In this document: positions 11,568 to 24,359 of the stretch, piece after piece | Position numbering within the stretch: the first letter of the stretch is position 1 | How the letters are laid out: every line of letters begins with the position of its first letter | From: Russula earlei | Lineage: Eukaryota; Basidiomycota; Agaricomycetes; Russulales; Russulaceae | Direction of reading: 5' to 3' | Length of the DNA: 64,000 bases | Assembly: GCA_025769875.1 (NCBI GenBank) | Contig: JAGFNK010000229.1 | Span: 1-64,000 of the forward strand | The notes under the pieces: model-generated | Databases searched by the model: none | Told to the model about the DNA's origin: nothing | Seen by the model: only the letters and a program-made list of their open reading frames with translations | Program-made: the position numbers and the translations under genes

Positions 11568-11826
11568 CGACCACTGGCTTTCACGGAGAAGACTGATGCC
11601 CCTGTGCACATGTCCGTGTATAGACCCGGCTTTCTTCTCCACCCCTTCTCGGGGCGAAGACCCGATAAACCTGGTCCTCCGAGGGGAATGGCAATGGGAA
11701 CGGGGAAGAAGAATCATATGATCCGCATCATTTGTGCGCCTCAAATAAATCGTGCCGAGCCAGAGCACCAGCCCAGCCCGCTCTTTCGCCATTCTCCTTT
11801 CGCCTCCCAATATTCAGACGAGAACC
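11325..11826. promoter_or_regulatory. Bidirectional intergenic promoter region with a T32 tract
   Basis: This 502-bp gap separates the divergent PRO2 and glycerol kinase start codons. It holds an uninterrupted run of 32 T (11536-11567), a likely nucleosome-disfavouring tract and a length-unstable microsatellite. Repeated GTGAATGTGAA motifs lie next to the PRO2 start. Promoter function is inferred from position only. Confidence 0.5.
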
Positions 11827-13850
11827 ATGTCGGCCCTCAGGGAAAGCGAGTTCGTCGGCAGTCTCGACTGCGGCACAACGTAAGTACAGGCATTCGATCG
11901 CCCAGCGCGACGCGCACATTTTCAATCCATCTAATTACAGCTCGACGCGATTCATCATCTTCGATAAGCACGCGAATATCGTGGCGCAGAGCCAAGAAGA
12001 ATTTCCTCAATATTACCCAAACCCTGGGTAAGATCGTCCGTTGATTGCGTCTCCTCACGCTTCACGAATCCATCCCTGTCCTGACCCACCCGTCTATCTG
12101 ACCAGATGGCACGAACACGACGCAAGCGAAATCCAGGACGTGTGCGACAGGGTTATTGAGCAAGCAGTGACCAAGCTCGAGGAGGCGGGATATATTCGCA
12201 GCAGCGTAAAGGTCATCGGTGCGCCTCTTGTTTCCCACCCGATTCCCGAAATTCCGAGGCTGAGAGCCATGTGAATAGGAGTCACCAACCAGCGCGAGAC
12301 AACCGTGGTGTGGAGCCGCAAGACAGGCAAGCCATTGTCCCGCGCCATCGTATGGGACGACTCGCGCACCCGAGGAGTGGTTGCGCATTACACACACGTG
12401 CTCAAGACGCAGGGAATCGAGGTCAATGGTCGACTGCGTAGTGGGGCAGATGGCGCGCAGGGCCTCAAGGAGCTGTTGGTCACCTTTCCCCGGAGTTAGA
12501 TCGCCCGCGGTGCCGTTGATTGACTTGCCTTGTCTGCACAGGACCGGCCTCCCACTCTCCACGTACTTCTCCGCAATCAAGCTCCGGTGGATGATCGATA
12601 ATTGGGAGGATGTCCGCAAAGCGCACGACGCCGATGAGCTCGCATTCGGCACAGTCGAGTCTTGGATTGCATATGTCAGTCTCAACCCCCTCTTTCATCC
12701 TGCGCGACCGCTGTTGATATGCCGGACAGAATTTGCTTGGTGGCGTGAGCGCCGGTCAACACATCAGCGAAGTGACCAACGCGTCGCGGACGCTTTTGCT
12801 CAATGTTCGCACACTCAAGTGGGATCCTGTACTCCTACGCTTCTTTGGCTTTAGGGAGTCGGTCCTCCCACGTCTCGTTTCGACAAGCGAGGTCTATGGC
12901 AATCTTGCAAATGGTCCGCTCAAGGGAGTGCCCCTTGGTGGCCTCGTTGGCGATCAGCAAGGCGCGCTCATCGGTAACAAGTGCCTCAGTCAAGGCCAAG
13001 CAAAGTGTACATATGGCACAGGGGCATTCTTGTTGTTCTGTACCGGCACAGACATCGTGTACAGCAATCATGGACTGCTTAGCACGGTGCGTCATCATGA
13101 GGAGGGATGGCGCAAGTGTTCACAACCCTCCGCAGGTCGCGTATCAAGTTGGCTGCCAAGGAAAGCCTGTCTATGCGTTGGAAGGAGCTAGTAAGTGCAA
13201 TGCATTGCCCTTGTTATGCAGTGGCGCTGACTCTCCTCTTAGTTGCCGTTGCTGGAAGTGCTATCAAATGGCTACGAGACTCTATGAAGTTGATCAAATC
13301 CGCTGATGAGATTAACACGCTTGCGCGCACGGTGCCCTCCACCTCGGGTGTTTACTTCGTGACTGCCTTCTCTGGTTTGCTGGCGCCGTACTGGGATCCC
13401 GGCGCAACAGGCCTTCTGGTAGGCCTGACGTCGTACACCACGCCGGCTCACGTCGCGCGTGCCACGCTCGAGGCGAACGCGTTCCAGACGCGCGCAGTGA
13501 TCGAGAGCATGAAGCTGGATTCAAATTCGGAGCTCGGGCACCTCAAGGTGGACGGGGGTATGACGAACGGGGACCTCGCGATGGAGGTGCTCGCGGACGT
13601 GGGCGGGTTCGAGGTGGTGCGGCCGGAGATGCGGGAGAGCACGGCGCTCGGCTCGGCGCTGCTCGCTGGGTCCGCGATTGGCTTGTTCGGGTGGGATATC
13701 ACGCGCCCCGACACGCTCGGGGATGTCAACACGGCGCGCAGTACGCACTTTGTGCCGCGCACGGGGGAGGAGGAGCGTAGCAGGGCGTGGCGCGGCTGGC
13801 AGCGCGCCGTGGAGCGCTCACGAGGGTGGATAGAGACAGAGGAAGAGTGA
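11827..13850 (+). CDS. GUT1: Glycerol kinase
   Basis: Eight exons: 11827-11879, 11941-12027, 12106-12218, 12279-12474, 12542-12674, 12730-13086, 13136-13190, 13243-13850; 533 aa, all phases consistent (the donor at 12475 is GTTGGT). FGGY-family kinase: ATP-dependent phosphorylation of glycerol to glycerol 3-phosphate in the cytosol. Signatures include [12 protein letters not shown] (phosphate-1), [65 protein letters not shown] (phosphate-2), [12 protein letters not shown] and [21 protein letters not shown] (adenosine pocket). It is complete and of normal length. Substrate assignment is strong from the GK-specific motifs. Confidence 0.95.
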
Positions 13851-15004
13851 CTATTAGAACAACGACCCACCCGGAAACGCCATGTTCGTTCGAGCGCGCC
13901 ATGGCTTGGGCAGGTGGAAATTATGGGCGTTAAAGGTTCATCGCTCTAGAGCCTGTAAATGATCCTTTGTATCAAATATAATTGTATCGCACAACCTCAT
14001 GACCATAACGGCGTATCCCCAGTTGGCATACAGTAACCAACTTGCGTGACAAATGTCAACCTATTCGAATTGCTATCGCCGAGGAAACTAGCCTAGCCCT
14101 AATGGCGATCTTATAATTTGAGCAACTCAGGCTGGGGTAGCACGTGTCCTCTTGCCGTAGAATCGGAAGCGCTGCCGCCACTTCTACCTGGACCGCCCCT
14201 TGTCCATGTCTCCTCCTTCGCTGACTCCGTGACAAAATTGGTACGATTACAGGAGATCTGAACAAGAAACATGCTTACGCCTGATGCCTTGTATGTCCCT
14301 GTGGAATCGTTGATGACCCTCCCCAGTATTGACGGGGCCCAAGCCCATGATTGCCTCGGCCACACCCTGGGCACTAATTAATAACTATTGCATATCTTGG
14401 TCGCAAGTCCGGGATCCTCCAGTCCCGCGCTAGTCCATGACAACGATGCGCGGCTAAATGAGGCCTTGCCCTCCATGAGGAGGGTCAGTGTTCCGCCCTT
14501 GGCGCCTGTCACGCCTGCAGAGAGCCGAATGAATTCTAACACGTGTGTTTTTCAGCAACTAACACCATCCCGGCCCCCGCTGCCTGCGCGTCTGCAGCAA
14601 CATCACGGCAGACCTGCACATCGAGGGCTGAGTCGACGCACAACGTATTCGGTGCGTCTGCTGAGGACAAACGAACGAAGCGTTGATATGGTGGCATATA
14701 TGGCGTCCCTCGATGAACACAACAAACGATGGCGGGATGCATTGTGTGCACTAAATATGGGTGCCCTGATACGGAGCACGTTTCGTCTCCGCTCCGATTG
14801 ATTATTTCGACACGCTGTCTCGGTCCTCTCAGACCCCTTAAAGGCCCGCACCACGGGACATGTTACCACCACCCGTTCCTCTTTCCTCCTTCAATCACAT
14901 CCCTTCACTTCCCTCAACCCTTTGCTCGCTTGGTGACGTCGGTAGGTCAGCTCACCAACCATCTAAATCAGCTCACTGTCACTGGCCAGAGCCTCGACCT
15001 AATC
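13851..15004. other. Intergenic region between glycerol kinase and oxygenase genes
   Basis: About 1.15 kb with no repeat or coding frame I can support. A possible 5'-UTR intron of the oxygenase gene runs from GTAGGTCAG (14941) to ACTGGCCAG (about 14990). Short open frames here have no family features. Confidence 0.35.
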
Positions 15005-18000
15005 ATGTCTGGTGGTGCTGCAAAGCGTACGGGCAATGAAGCAGCTGTGAGAGAGTTCCAAGCCGCGGTAAGCACGTACATCATACCGTTCTCGACCTAC
15101 TGGTATCATTCTTTCACTAGTTCAAGAAGGGCACCTCCTCGTATCATGAGCCCTCTGTCTTTGTACGCCCTCTGTCGCATGGCGCAGGCGTTCGATCTGA
15201 TAAGATCGGGATAGGCAGCGGCTCTCGATGCGTTTAAACACATCAACTCGCTCGATGACCGCAAGATGGCTGTATGTCCTTGGCTTTTACTATATACACA
15301 CCTGTCAACGAGATCGCGTTGCACAGCTCGAGCACGTCATCGCGTTCCTCTCGAAACATGCAGATGGGATTCTGAAAGATAGAGTTCACGAGTTCCAGAA
15401 TAAGCTAATCGAGCTCCGTTCGTCGTTTTCATTTCCGTAGCATTCGCGCACGCCTTACGTGAAAGTGCGCGCTTCCTGTCCCAGTTTATGACGATCTCTC
15501 CCACCCTCCGGCAACCTACATCGGTCCCAAATACAATCACCGCATGCCAGACGGCTCTTACAACAACCTTAGCGATCCCAACATGGGCAAGGCTCGCCAG
15601 CCATATGCGCGCAGCGTACAGCAGACTCACCATCTCCCGCTCAACCTGCTTCCCGAACCCGGCCTTGTCTTTGATGCCCTCCTCAAGCGTGAAAAGGTTG
15701 ATGCCTCTACAGTTCTGGCATGCTAATCCGCCGTTGACGTAATCTTCCAGTTCGTCAGGCACCCTGCTGGACTGTCCAGCATGATGTTCTCATTTGCGGC
15801 GTTTGTCGTCCATACGTAAGCTGAGCTCCGTTTTTTCATTTATTTTACTACATACTCCTCTCGGAAAGCATCTTCCGCACGTCTCATGGGGATGTGAGCG
15901 TCAATGAAACGTCCTCATATGTTGACCTCGCACCACTGTACGGTAATGATGAAGATACACTCAACAAGATTCGCGTCCGTGATGGCCGAGGACATGTCTT
16001 TCCAGATATTATTGCCGAAGAGCGTCTTCTCCTGCTCCCGCCTGCTGTTTGCGTCATAGTTGTGCTGTTCAGCCGAAACCACAACGTCCGTTCTTGATCT
16101 TCGACAATTCTTCAGCCATTGATCGCCATCCTTTAGTACATTGCCAACAAATTACTGAAAATTAACGAACGTGGTTCTTACGCCAACCCGGACAATATCC
16201 CCTTTGATGACCCCCAGCGTGAAAAGAAGCTCGCTCTCCAGGATGAGGACATCTTCCAGACTGCACGCTTGATCAACTGCGCTTGGTTTGGAAGCATAAT
16301 ATTTTCGGACTACTTAAGCAGCATTCTCGGTCTCGTTCGCCAAGGTAGTACCTGGTCCTTGGATCCTTTTGGCGTCCGTGGTTCCCTCTAGTCATTCAAA
16401 TTCCAGTGCAGCTGATTACCTGCGCTCAGGAAATCCGCGACTTGGATCACAAGCTCTTCGAACGTGGTCGCGGCAATGTCTGCAGCGTTGAGGAAAGTGC
16501 TACCGTTGATGTTTGTCTTGTCATCTGATAGACCATGGTATCGCAGTTCAACTGTTTGTATCGGTGGCATGCGACCACGTCTGAAGCCGATGAGAAGTGG
16601 GTCGAGCAATCGATGGCCCGCATCTTCCCTGGCCAGTCAGTAGAGGATGTAAGTCACACTCCTGGCGTATTCACTGCTGCATTCATATGGTATGACTACA
16701 GCTTACCGGCGAGGATTTCAAAAATGGTGTTCGGAGGCTCCAGGAAGGAAGGCCACCTATCACTCAATGGACGTTTGGGAAGTAGGTGGCCCGATCAGGG
16801 GTATTTCAACCTTCCATACTCACGTTTTTCATAGCTTAAAACGTGGGAAAGATGGCAGGTTCAAGGATAGCGAGCTCGGAGAGATAATCAAGAATGCGTA
16901 CATAATACACTCAGGTGGTATGTGGTAGTGGACTAATACTACGGCAGCATCGAGCATCCGGCTGCCACTTTCGGGGCGCGTGGCACGCCACACATCATGA
17001 AAGTCCATGAGATCATGGGCATTGAGGCCAGCCGCCGCTGGGGTGTCTGTTCGTTGAATGAGTTCCGCAAGGTACTTAATCTCAGTTTCTCTATGAAGGT
17101 GGCCTAACCCACTTTCTTTGCAGTTCCTTAACCTTAAACGTGAGTATGAAACCTCGTTTCGAACCTGATGTGTCCGTTCAGATCGCTTTCAGCGTATTCC
17201 AATTTCTTGGAATGGAACTCCAACCCGGAGATCGCGGAAAGAGCAGAGCACCTTTACAGGAATATTGACAATCTCGAGTTGTATGTCGGATTGCAAGCTG
17301 AAGAAGTGAAGCCCGTCGTTGATGGAGCTGGTCTCTGCCCTGGTGTGTTCACGTGGCCAGCTATCTTTGGACGAAGGGGGGCTTAGTATCATCCTTGCAG
17401 GATACACCATCACCCGAGCTATCCTCAGTGATGCCATTGCCTTGACGCGCGGAGACCGCTACTTTACCTCGGATCACACTCCGTTCAATCTCACCGCGTG
17501 GGGTTTTGCGGACTGTCAACGTGACACGAAAGGTCCAGGTGATGGAAGCATGCTCGGTCGTCTCATCTTTCGCGGCCTACCGGGAGAGTTTACCGAGAAT
17601 AGCATTTATGCATGGTTCCCACTGCAGACTCCTGAGTCGATGCAGGTTTTCCTTGGAAAATTGGGCACTGCTGACCGTTACAACTTCGGCCGCCCCGGGG
17701 AGGCGCCCGCGATCGCCATCGCGCGGAACTACCATGACGTCCAACAAATCTTACGCAGCTCCCAGTTCCGGCCTCCTTATGGTGACAAAGCTGCCCGCGT
17801 TGTCTCCGGTGAAGGGTGTGTAATTGTGACAGACGCGTACCGCTCTCTCTCACCAATATCACAGCTTCTTCTTGGCGTCCAACGACTACGCAGAAAGCCA
17901 GCATGACCAACGCCAAATACTGCGTGTATTGCAGGAATCGCGGGACCAGGCTGAGGATATCGCCCACTACTTCTATGAAAGGACTCGCAGACTCATCGTA

Positions 18001-19449
18001 TCAAAATCATTCATCCTCACCAACGGTGAGGCCAGGTTCGTGGACATTATTCGTGATGTGCTGCGCTATGTGCCACTGCACTGGACAGCAAAGAAATTGG
18101 TAAGCGGCTCTGAAACTATATGTATATCGGCGTCACTGACGGGTCGTGGAACTGGGTTGATAGGCTGGCCTGAGGTTGAAAACGGATGAGGGTTCATTGG
18201 GAGACTACACCGAGTCTCAGCTCTATGACATGCTTACTGATATATACTCGTATGTGCTCTGGTCCTTACTCTCGTTTCTCCTATGAGTGATGTGTACACA
18301 GCTTCCTATTTCTCGACGTTGACCTGTCAAAGGGGTTGAACCTTGAGGAAAGGGTGAAAAAATATCTCGGGGATTTACAGCGCCACATCAAGGCCAACAT
18401 CCTAGCCGATGCAGGCAGGGGGGTGAGACATGCGACTTCATAACTAGGTTCCCCTAAGTTCATATGTTGTTGCAGCTTTCCGTTGCTGGTCTGGTTGACT
18501 CCATCCAATCGTTGTTCTGTGCAAAGGCGAGAAAAGAGAAGCTCTCTGTTGCGGGAAGCCTCATTGCATGTGGTTCCTCGATCGATCGAACCACGAACAA
18601 TCTCCTATCTCTTTTGATTGGCGCATCTATCGAACTTTCCCAGTGTTAGTACGCTCATCTCTCTTCAGCACAATACATAAATTGAGGGTTCTCTTAGCTA
18701 TCATCAACGTTGTCAACTTTTATCTGGACCAGCCTGACGTAGTCAGCATAATCTGCGCATCTGATGCCAACAATCCTGCGCTAGAGGGCTATATCTATGA
18801 AGCTTTGCGTAAGGACTCATGACCCCACCCTGTGATGGATACTCAATCTCTTGTAGGGATCGATCCCCCATTCCGCGGTGTCTATCGTACGTCGTCGTTC
18901 TTTCCGTATCTCTGGCCTGACCTCAACCCTTCTTAGGTGAATCCTTAGCCGACCAGAATGTAGGCAGCCTCCCCCTCGTCAAGGGGCAACGTGTATTCGT
19001 TGATCTGGCCCATGCCAGTCGTGACGTAAGTCCCCTTGTCCATCAGCATGCACCTGCATCGATAGGTTGAATGAATCCCAGCCCCATGTTACCCCTGACC
19101 CGGTTGTCGACGTCAATCGCAAGTCAAAGGACCGCTACCTGGCCGGCGACGGGGTTACCCGCTCCCTTGGGGTCGAACTGACGACCAAGATCATGAGCCA
19201 GGTACTCCGCGCTGTGTTCGAGTTTGACGGCATGCGTCGCGGACCGGGGCTTTCAGGCACCCTCAAACGACACGAGGTCGCTACGGACAACACCCTTCGC
19301 TACGAATATCTCGGCGAAGACAACCTCCCGACTGCATGGCCGAACACCATGATCCTCCAGGTACGCACGCTTGTCCTTCCCTGGTTATTTGTTTAACGTT
19401 CGGTGGCGCGGAACAGTATGATGTCACTGTTTCACGGAATCCCACGTAG
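15005..19449 (+). CDS. ppo: Psi-producing oxygenase / linoleate dioxygenase with Cys-less P450 domain
   Basis: Modelled as 25 exons, about 1047 aa: 15005-15067, 15121-15162, 15215-15271, 15327-15417, 15485-15696, 15751-15815, 15869-16085, 16137-16373, 16430-16486, 16547-16648, 16702-16781, 16835-16897, 16948-17071, 17124-17139, 17193-17342, 17401-17815, 17865-18099, 18164-18249, 18302-18422, 18476-18644, 18698-18808, 18857-18886, 18937-19025, 19082-19360, 19417-19449; introns 48-67 bp. The N-terminal half is an animal-peroxidase-like fatty-acid dioxygenase: candidate distal His176 (FAAFVVHT), FSRNHN, and the catalytic Tyr352/proximal His355 motif YRWH. The C-terminal half is P450-like with EALR (ExxR) and DPPFRGVYR. 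The heme-ligand position reads GDGVTRSLG: Ser972 (TCC, 19163-19165) replaces cysteine. Predicted product: a fatty-acid hydroperoxide without isomerase activity, as in PpoC-type enzymes. The exon 9 donor is ambiguous. The start codon is tentative. Confidence 0.9.
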
Positions 19450-19491
19450 TATGCTACACTTGTATGTTGTGTTACTTCACCTGCACTGTTA

Positions 19492-19800
19492 TGACATGGG
19501 GTAGGAGTCAACTGGTTTGGTATTTGTAAATTAAGTTGAGCTTAGGGCCCAACTGCTATGACCTGGGGCCTTATATGGCCCTCAGGGATCCTATCTTGCT
19601 AATGCAAGTACTGTTTGGTACTCTAGGATGTGAGAAGTGGTGTTAGAAAGCAATAGTTGCTTTCTAGTAACAAGGCTCAGTGTCAGGAAGCAATAAGTGT
19701 TTCCTACATTCAGTTCAGCATTGGAAATGACATATCTTTCAGTACAGCAACAATTGCAAAGGAAGCAATGCTACATGTTGCTTCCATAAATTTCAGAATG
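19492..19800 (-). mobile_element. Degenerate LTR, minus orientation, kin of the solo LTR at 51758-52345
   Basis: Reverse-complement matches to 52000-52190 include 'ggggtaggagtcaact', 'aagttgagcttaggg', 'ggccttatatggcc' (a decayed TATA region) and repeated GAAGCAATG/TGCTTCC motifs. It lies about 45 bp past the oxygenase stop codon and could supply its terminator. Ends are not defined. Confidence 0.6.
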
Positions 19801-21857
19801 TGCAATCAAGTGCAATATCAGGGATAAACAATCAACATCTGACACATGTACACATAATGATGTCAATCCAGTCCATAGTTCAGGTGTCTAATGAAGCCCA
19901 GACCCCAAACTACTCCATAACATACATTTTGACTCCACATGCATATGACCAGTAGTCATATGTTTCATGTCTGATGATATCATGCTCCATCATGAGTGAT
20001 GTCATGGATGAAATACTTACATGGGAGTATGATTACAAAGCCAATATGTATGTATACTTAAAAGTGCAGCCATATAGGGCCCAGGACAGCATTGAGACAA
20101 CCATTTGTACCCCATTCCTATCCATCACATGCCCTAAGTACCTGAAACTGTCAACAGTTGAGTACATTGTTTACTGGTGAGATTGCAATGCCAAGGTAAT
20201 GGGACATGCATGTTGGGAAGGTGGGCCAGTTGGCTGTTGATCTGTCATGTAGGCAGAGAGAGATATGGACACAAGGTCAAGTGAAAAGAGAGAGAGAGAA
20301 AGGGACTTTTGAGTGCATGTGAGTGGTTTTTCAAGAACAGGGAATACAATTCTTGTTGCGCAGCATAGAGCGCAGCTAACAGGCCAAGCAACCCACCTTA
20401 GAGGTTGTGCTAATGCTCAAGTGATATTGGGGTGTAGAGCGATGTGTATACTCGTCTACATGTATGGTATTTATACCTTTATGACCCAGGGCTGTTCCTA
20501 AGTCCAAAAGAGGTGACTACAGGTGTCCACTATATCGCGCATTCAGTGACACGTGATGTGGAAATGTTCTAGACACAGCATAAGGCTGCATCTTGTGATA
20601 GATAGCGTAGTATGCGTAACCCTATTGCCATAAGCGCATATACTAAAGTTCTGTCTAACATGTAACATCTATGAGCGGATCTTGAACCTTGTATGAAGGT
20701 CTTCGCCTTCTTTGATCCGTTCGGGTTCCGGTTCAACAATTCTGATACATTTGAAGGCAATAATGAGCTATTTTATATGTTTACAAGTACGCTATTTTTG
20801 TAACTGTTTAAGAGGTAAAACAGGAGTAAAGGTCTTTAGGAGTTTTAAGCTGGAATGGAAGTAAAATGTAGAAAAGAATTGTATAATAAGTTACCATTGG
20901 ACTTCAACAGAAATAGTGCATTGCCTGTTGGTCTGGCTGATATGCTTGCTCTGGTTTTGGTGCATGCATCCAATTGAGTCATGTGTATGCATTTTTACTG
21001 GGGACAGGAGAGTGGAGACTGTTATGGAATGAAAACAGTGTTCTTGATTTTCAGACTTTTTCAATTTCAATCTGAATGAAACATAGCAGAAAGGAGTAAA
21101 AAGAGAATTTATTTTCCCCTGAGGGGAGTGCCAAAGTTTGAGGGATTAAAATGATCCTGGGGATGTGCTGTGTTGTACTTATTGTGCTCCTCTGCACATG
21201 CCCCTGGCAGCCTGACACTGCCATTGACTTACTGTATTATGTGGTCATTGTATCACTGACTATTCAATTAAAGCATGGCCTCTGTTTCAACTTGTTCAAC
21301 TTGAATCTCAGGAATACAGATTGCTGAGCTTGACCTTGATACCCTTCAAGATTGAGTCTTGCTTTGTCTGTGGTTTCAACAACCAATGAAACAACTTGCT
21401 CTAACTGTGTCATCTCTTTGTTCTGAAAACCTCTATTCATGTTTCCACAGTCAACAGCTGTTGATTATACCTGGCATGCACCATCAATTTCATAATGCTA
21501 TTGGACACTTGGGTTGCTTATAACTTAGTCATAGCATAGCAAACAATTACAGGTCAGGCATGTCAGCTTCTAAATGATAATTTATTAATAATCATGCATC
21601 AATTCTTTGGGGCTAGGCTTCTGAGTGATAATCTAGAATAGTGAAGTATTATCAATAAATTTTAAATAATATACTGGAATTATCAAGTGAGTTTTTTCCT
21701 GATGCAGTTGACATCCAGGTACCAGATTCTGTTCTATTTAACATTTACCATTGGCCAATTAAGCATTGTCCATTACAACACAAATCCGGGTTTAAAGTAG
21801 GGGGCCAGCTAGTACACCCAGACAGCGGAAAAGATCTACCAGCGCCAGGTCCTATCC
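19801..21857. other. AT-rich repeat-derived intergenic stretch
   Basis: No gene is supported. A GA-rich run lies at 20289-20304. 'aggtgtccactatatcgcgc' (about 20520) matches 'aggtgtccacaatatcgcgc' inside the solo LTR at 29094, so part is LTR-derived. Several short inverted AT-rich motifs surround 21570-21670. Otherwise I see nothing. Confidence 0.4.
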
Positions 21858-22091
21858 ATGTGGTTTGTGCGTAGCCCGAATGAGGTGGCCCAATCACCAC
21901 GGGAACAGAAGGATGTCGATGACGACAACGAAGCCAACGGACGGACATTATCGGAGATTCTTAATTTGCCACTACACATAGTGCACCCCGTGCTCATTAT
22001 AAACGAGGCTAGGTTTCAGTTTCGTAATCGAGGCGGACGTGTGCTGTACATCCTCGGGTCCTTTCTCGGGTACCTCCCGCAAACAAGGTGA
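21858..22091 (+). CDS. Unrecognised 77-codon open frame, doubtful gene
   Basis: The frame encodes a hydrophilic stretch followed by LHIVHPVLIINEARFQFRNRGGRVLYILGSFLGYLPQT. I recognise no family. Its GC content and codon use resemble the neighbouring F-box gene more than the AT-rich flank, so it may be an exon or gene fragment. No start context or partner exon is evident. Confidence 0.2.
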   Translation: MWFVRSPNEVAQSPREQKDVDDDNEANGRTLSEILNLPLHIVHPVLIINEARFQFRNRGGRVLYILGSFLGYLPQTR

Positions 22092-22437
22092 GAAGAGACA
22101 AGAAAAAGAAATGCTACACCCCTCAAAGCACCTCATCTCCGTCTCCCTAGTCTCTTGGCATATTTTGTATGCACCGCACATTCGCCCGTACGCCGCAACC
22201 GGTTGGGGTCTGTGAAACGTCGACCTGTGGCCCTGTGGAAGAGAGGTGCATCCACGAGTTGATATTTAGGGTTGATTTCGGGGGGATGCGATTGACCATG
22301 GGTTGAGAGGAGATGTGCAGCCGAGAGCGACGACGAAGGTAGGGGAACGAGCTGAGCTGAGATCATCACGGTTGCACTGCCACCGTGACTGGAGCACGCA
22401 CCAACTGGCCTGGCCTGGCCCAGCAGTTTCACAAGGT

Positions 22438-24068
22438 ATGTCGCTGGAGTGTTGTGCACGGACATTCCTCAGCCTTCCTCCCGAGCTACTCATCCTCGTT
22501 TTTTCTTACCTTCCTGCCGAAGGACTGTGTGCCGTCCAGAGGACATGTAACAGGATCCACGGTATCGTCGCCGATAGCGCGTACCTTCAGTACATTTTCC
22601 GTTCCCAGATAAATGGCGTCGCCGACATCTTACCCCCCGATGTCCCATTCTCCGAACGTCTCGAGCTATTGAGACGTCACGAAACATCATGGAGTAATCT
22701 GCAACTCAGAGTCTCTCACGAGTTTTCCTCCCCCATCCCGGATCGACACGTTCTTCAAGATGGCTATCTAATCTACAACAAACTCGCGGGGATATTGCAG
22801 TACGGATACGTAGACCTTCTTTCGGCAGCTCCACACGAGGAGTTGTGTTGGGTCCATGTTTTGAGGGAAGATATCCGTCTTCCCTTGTGCGTCGTATTCG
22901 CTGTGGACCAAGACTTGGCCGTAGTTCTCAGGTACTGCGCCCCCTTCTAACACCTCGGTTATATCTTATCATTTCGTAGGACCCGATACGTCAAACCCGG
23001 CTCACTTGTCAATCTTACCTTCCTCGACTTCACAACAGGCGTGTCCCATCCCCTTTCGTCCAAGCACACCGTGCGGCTGCCCTCGAATACTGTCCTCGAC
23101 GTATCTTACGCCGCAGCGGAGATCTTAGGAGATTATGTTCTGACTACGGTGATGTCTGGACGCGACGTCTGTTGCATATACCTCGTCTCGTGGAAATCGG
23201 GAGCTGTGACCCTCGTGAGTCGTACCCACCTCGCGCCCTCCCCCTGGCTTACGTCCACTTTCCATAGCTTCGCGAGATCGAACTGTCAAACCGGTGGACG
23301 CCGTTGTGGGTTCCGAGACTGGTGGACGTCGACTGCGACCTGATCATGCTGATGAACTGCACCGCGAACAGCCTGGAAATTTGCAAGCTCGAGCTCTCCC
23401 CACGGGAGCCACGTTTGCACACCATGTGCTACCTCGAATTCCCGTCGTTAGAGCCGTACGCTTTCGCCGTCGTGTCCACGGTCGACAAGGAGTGGGTCTC
23501 GACCGCGGAGCACAACTCACGATCCCAAATCGCTCGAAAGCGCGTCGTTCCTTTCCGCTCCTCAAGGGTTGGAACGATAGGCCTCTTCGTCGAATACGAG
23601 ATGCGAACGGCTAGCGTTCGTGAGCTCCCTAGTTGCTGGATGACCGTCAGCGTCGGGGCACTGTCCTCGGTCATTTACTCTGAGAGCAAGCATCATGTAC
23701 CCACCATACCTTGGACGGAGTGGGGCCCGGCCGCGACACGCGTCCTCCTCCACAGCTACAGGGGCGGTCTGCCGAAGCCGGCTGGCCCTTTCTGGATCAC
23801 GGGTTCTTCGCCACTTGTGATACGCGACTATGAGCCACTGCGTACGCGATGCACATCGTTCACAATGGAGGACGACGGGTCCTCATCGCTGTTTGGGCCG
23901 CCGGTGTGCAAGTCAACCGAGGTGATTGGCGAACATTGGGTGGCGGGGAAAGTCGAGACGCACTTGCCATATCGCGACCTGGTCGCGAAGGATTTGGATT
24001 ACGTAGGGGTCGTGGCAGATAGGGAATGGATAATTGGGATCTCAATCAAGGTGAGCGTTCATTTCTGA
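22438..24068 (+). CDS. F-box protein
   Basis: Three exons: 22438-22931, 22980-23214, 23268-24068; 509 aa, phases consistent, introns 48 and 53 bp. Residues ~11-50 form an F-box: LSLPPELLILVFSYLP followed by LCAVQRTCNRIHGIVAD, matching the LPxE...L...C..W/R-type consensus that binds Skp1. The remainder resembles the large, poorly characterised basidiomycete F-box/beta-propeller-like proteins; I see no Kelch, LRR or WD repeat clear enough to name. Predicted role: substrate receptor of an SCF ubiquitin ligase, substrate unknown. The C-terminus is uncertain, because GTGAGC at 24050 could be a donor to a further exon. In basidiomycetes such genes are often lineage-specific and numerous. Confidence 0.8.
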
Positions 24069-24359
24069 GAGGGGGAATCTGGCTGAATGCTCGAATAGGG
24101 TGCTGAGGGGTTATACTATACGATCTATCATGTTGGTTAGAAATGTTGATGTTGATGACAGTTCTTTCGGATGTGCGAAGAAGGCGGCCCCCTCCCATGT
24201 GCTCCCCGTGACACAATGCAAAATTCATGGTCATTCCTGTAGCAGTAAGATATTCTGAATAACACACGAATGGGGGGTTGTCCTTCGAACATCTCTTTCG
24301 CTCAATGATGCAGCAACAGCGATACGCATAGGGTCCACTCTAGTACGAAGAACAATCTG

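Noticed and set aside
9678..13850. PRO2, glycerol kinase and oxygenase as a metabolic gene cluster
   Set aside because: No shared pathway, transporter or regulator; ordinary housekeeping neighbours.
15005..19449. Oxygenase as a pseudogene because no long ORF spans it
   Set aside because: Splitting into 25 exons with 48-67-bp introns restores one frame with consistent phases and all peroxidase motifs; only the exon 9 donor is odd.
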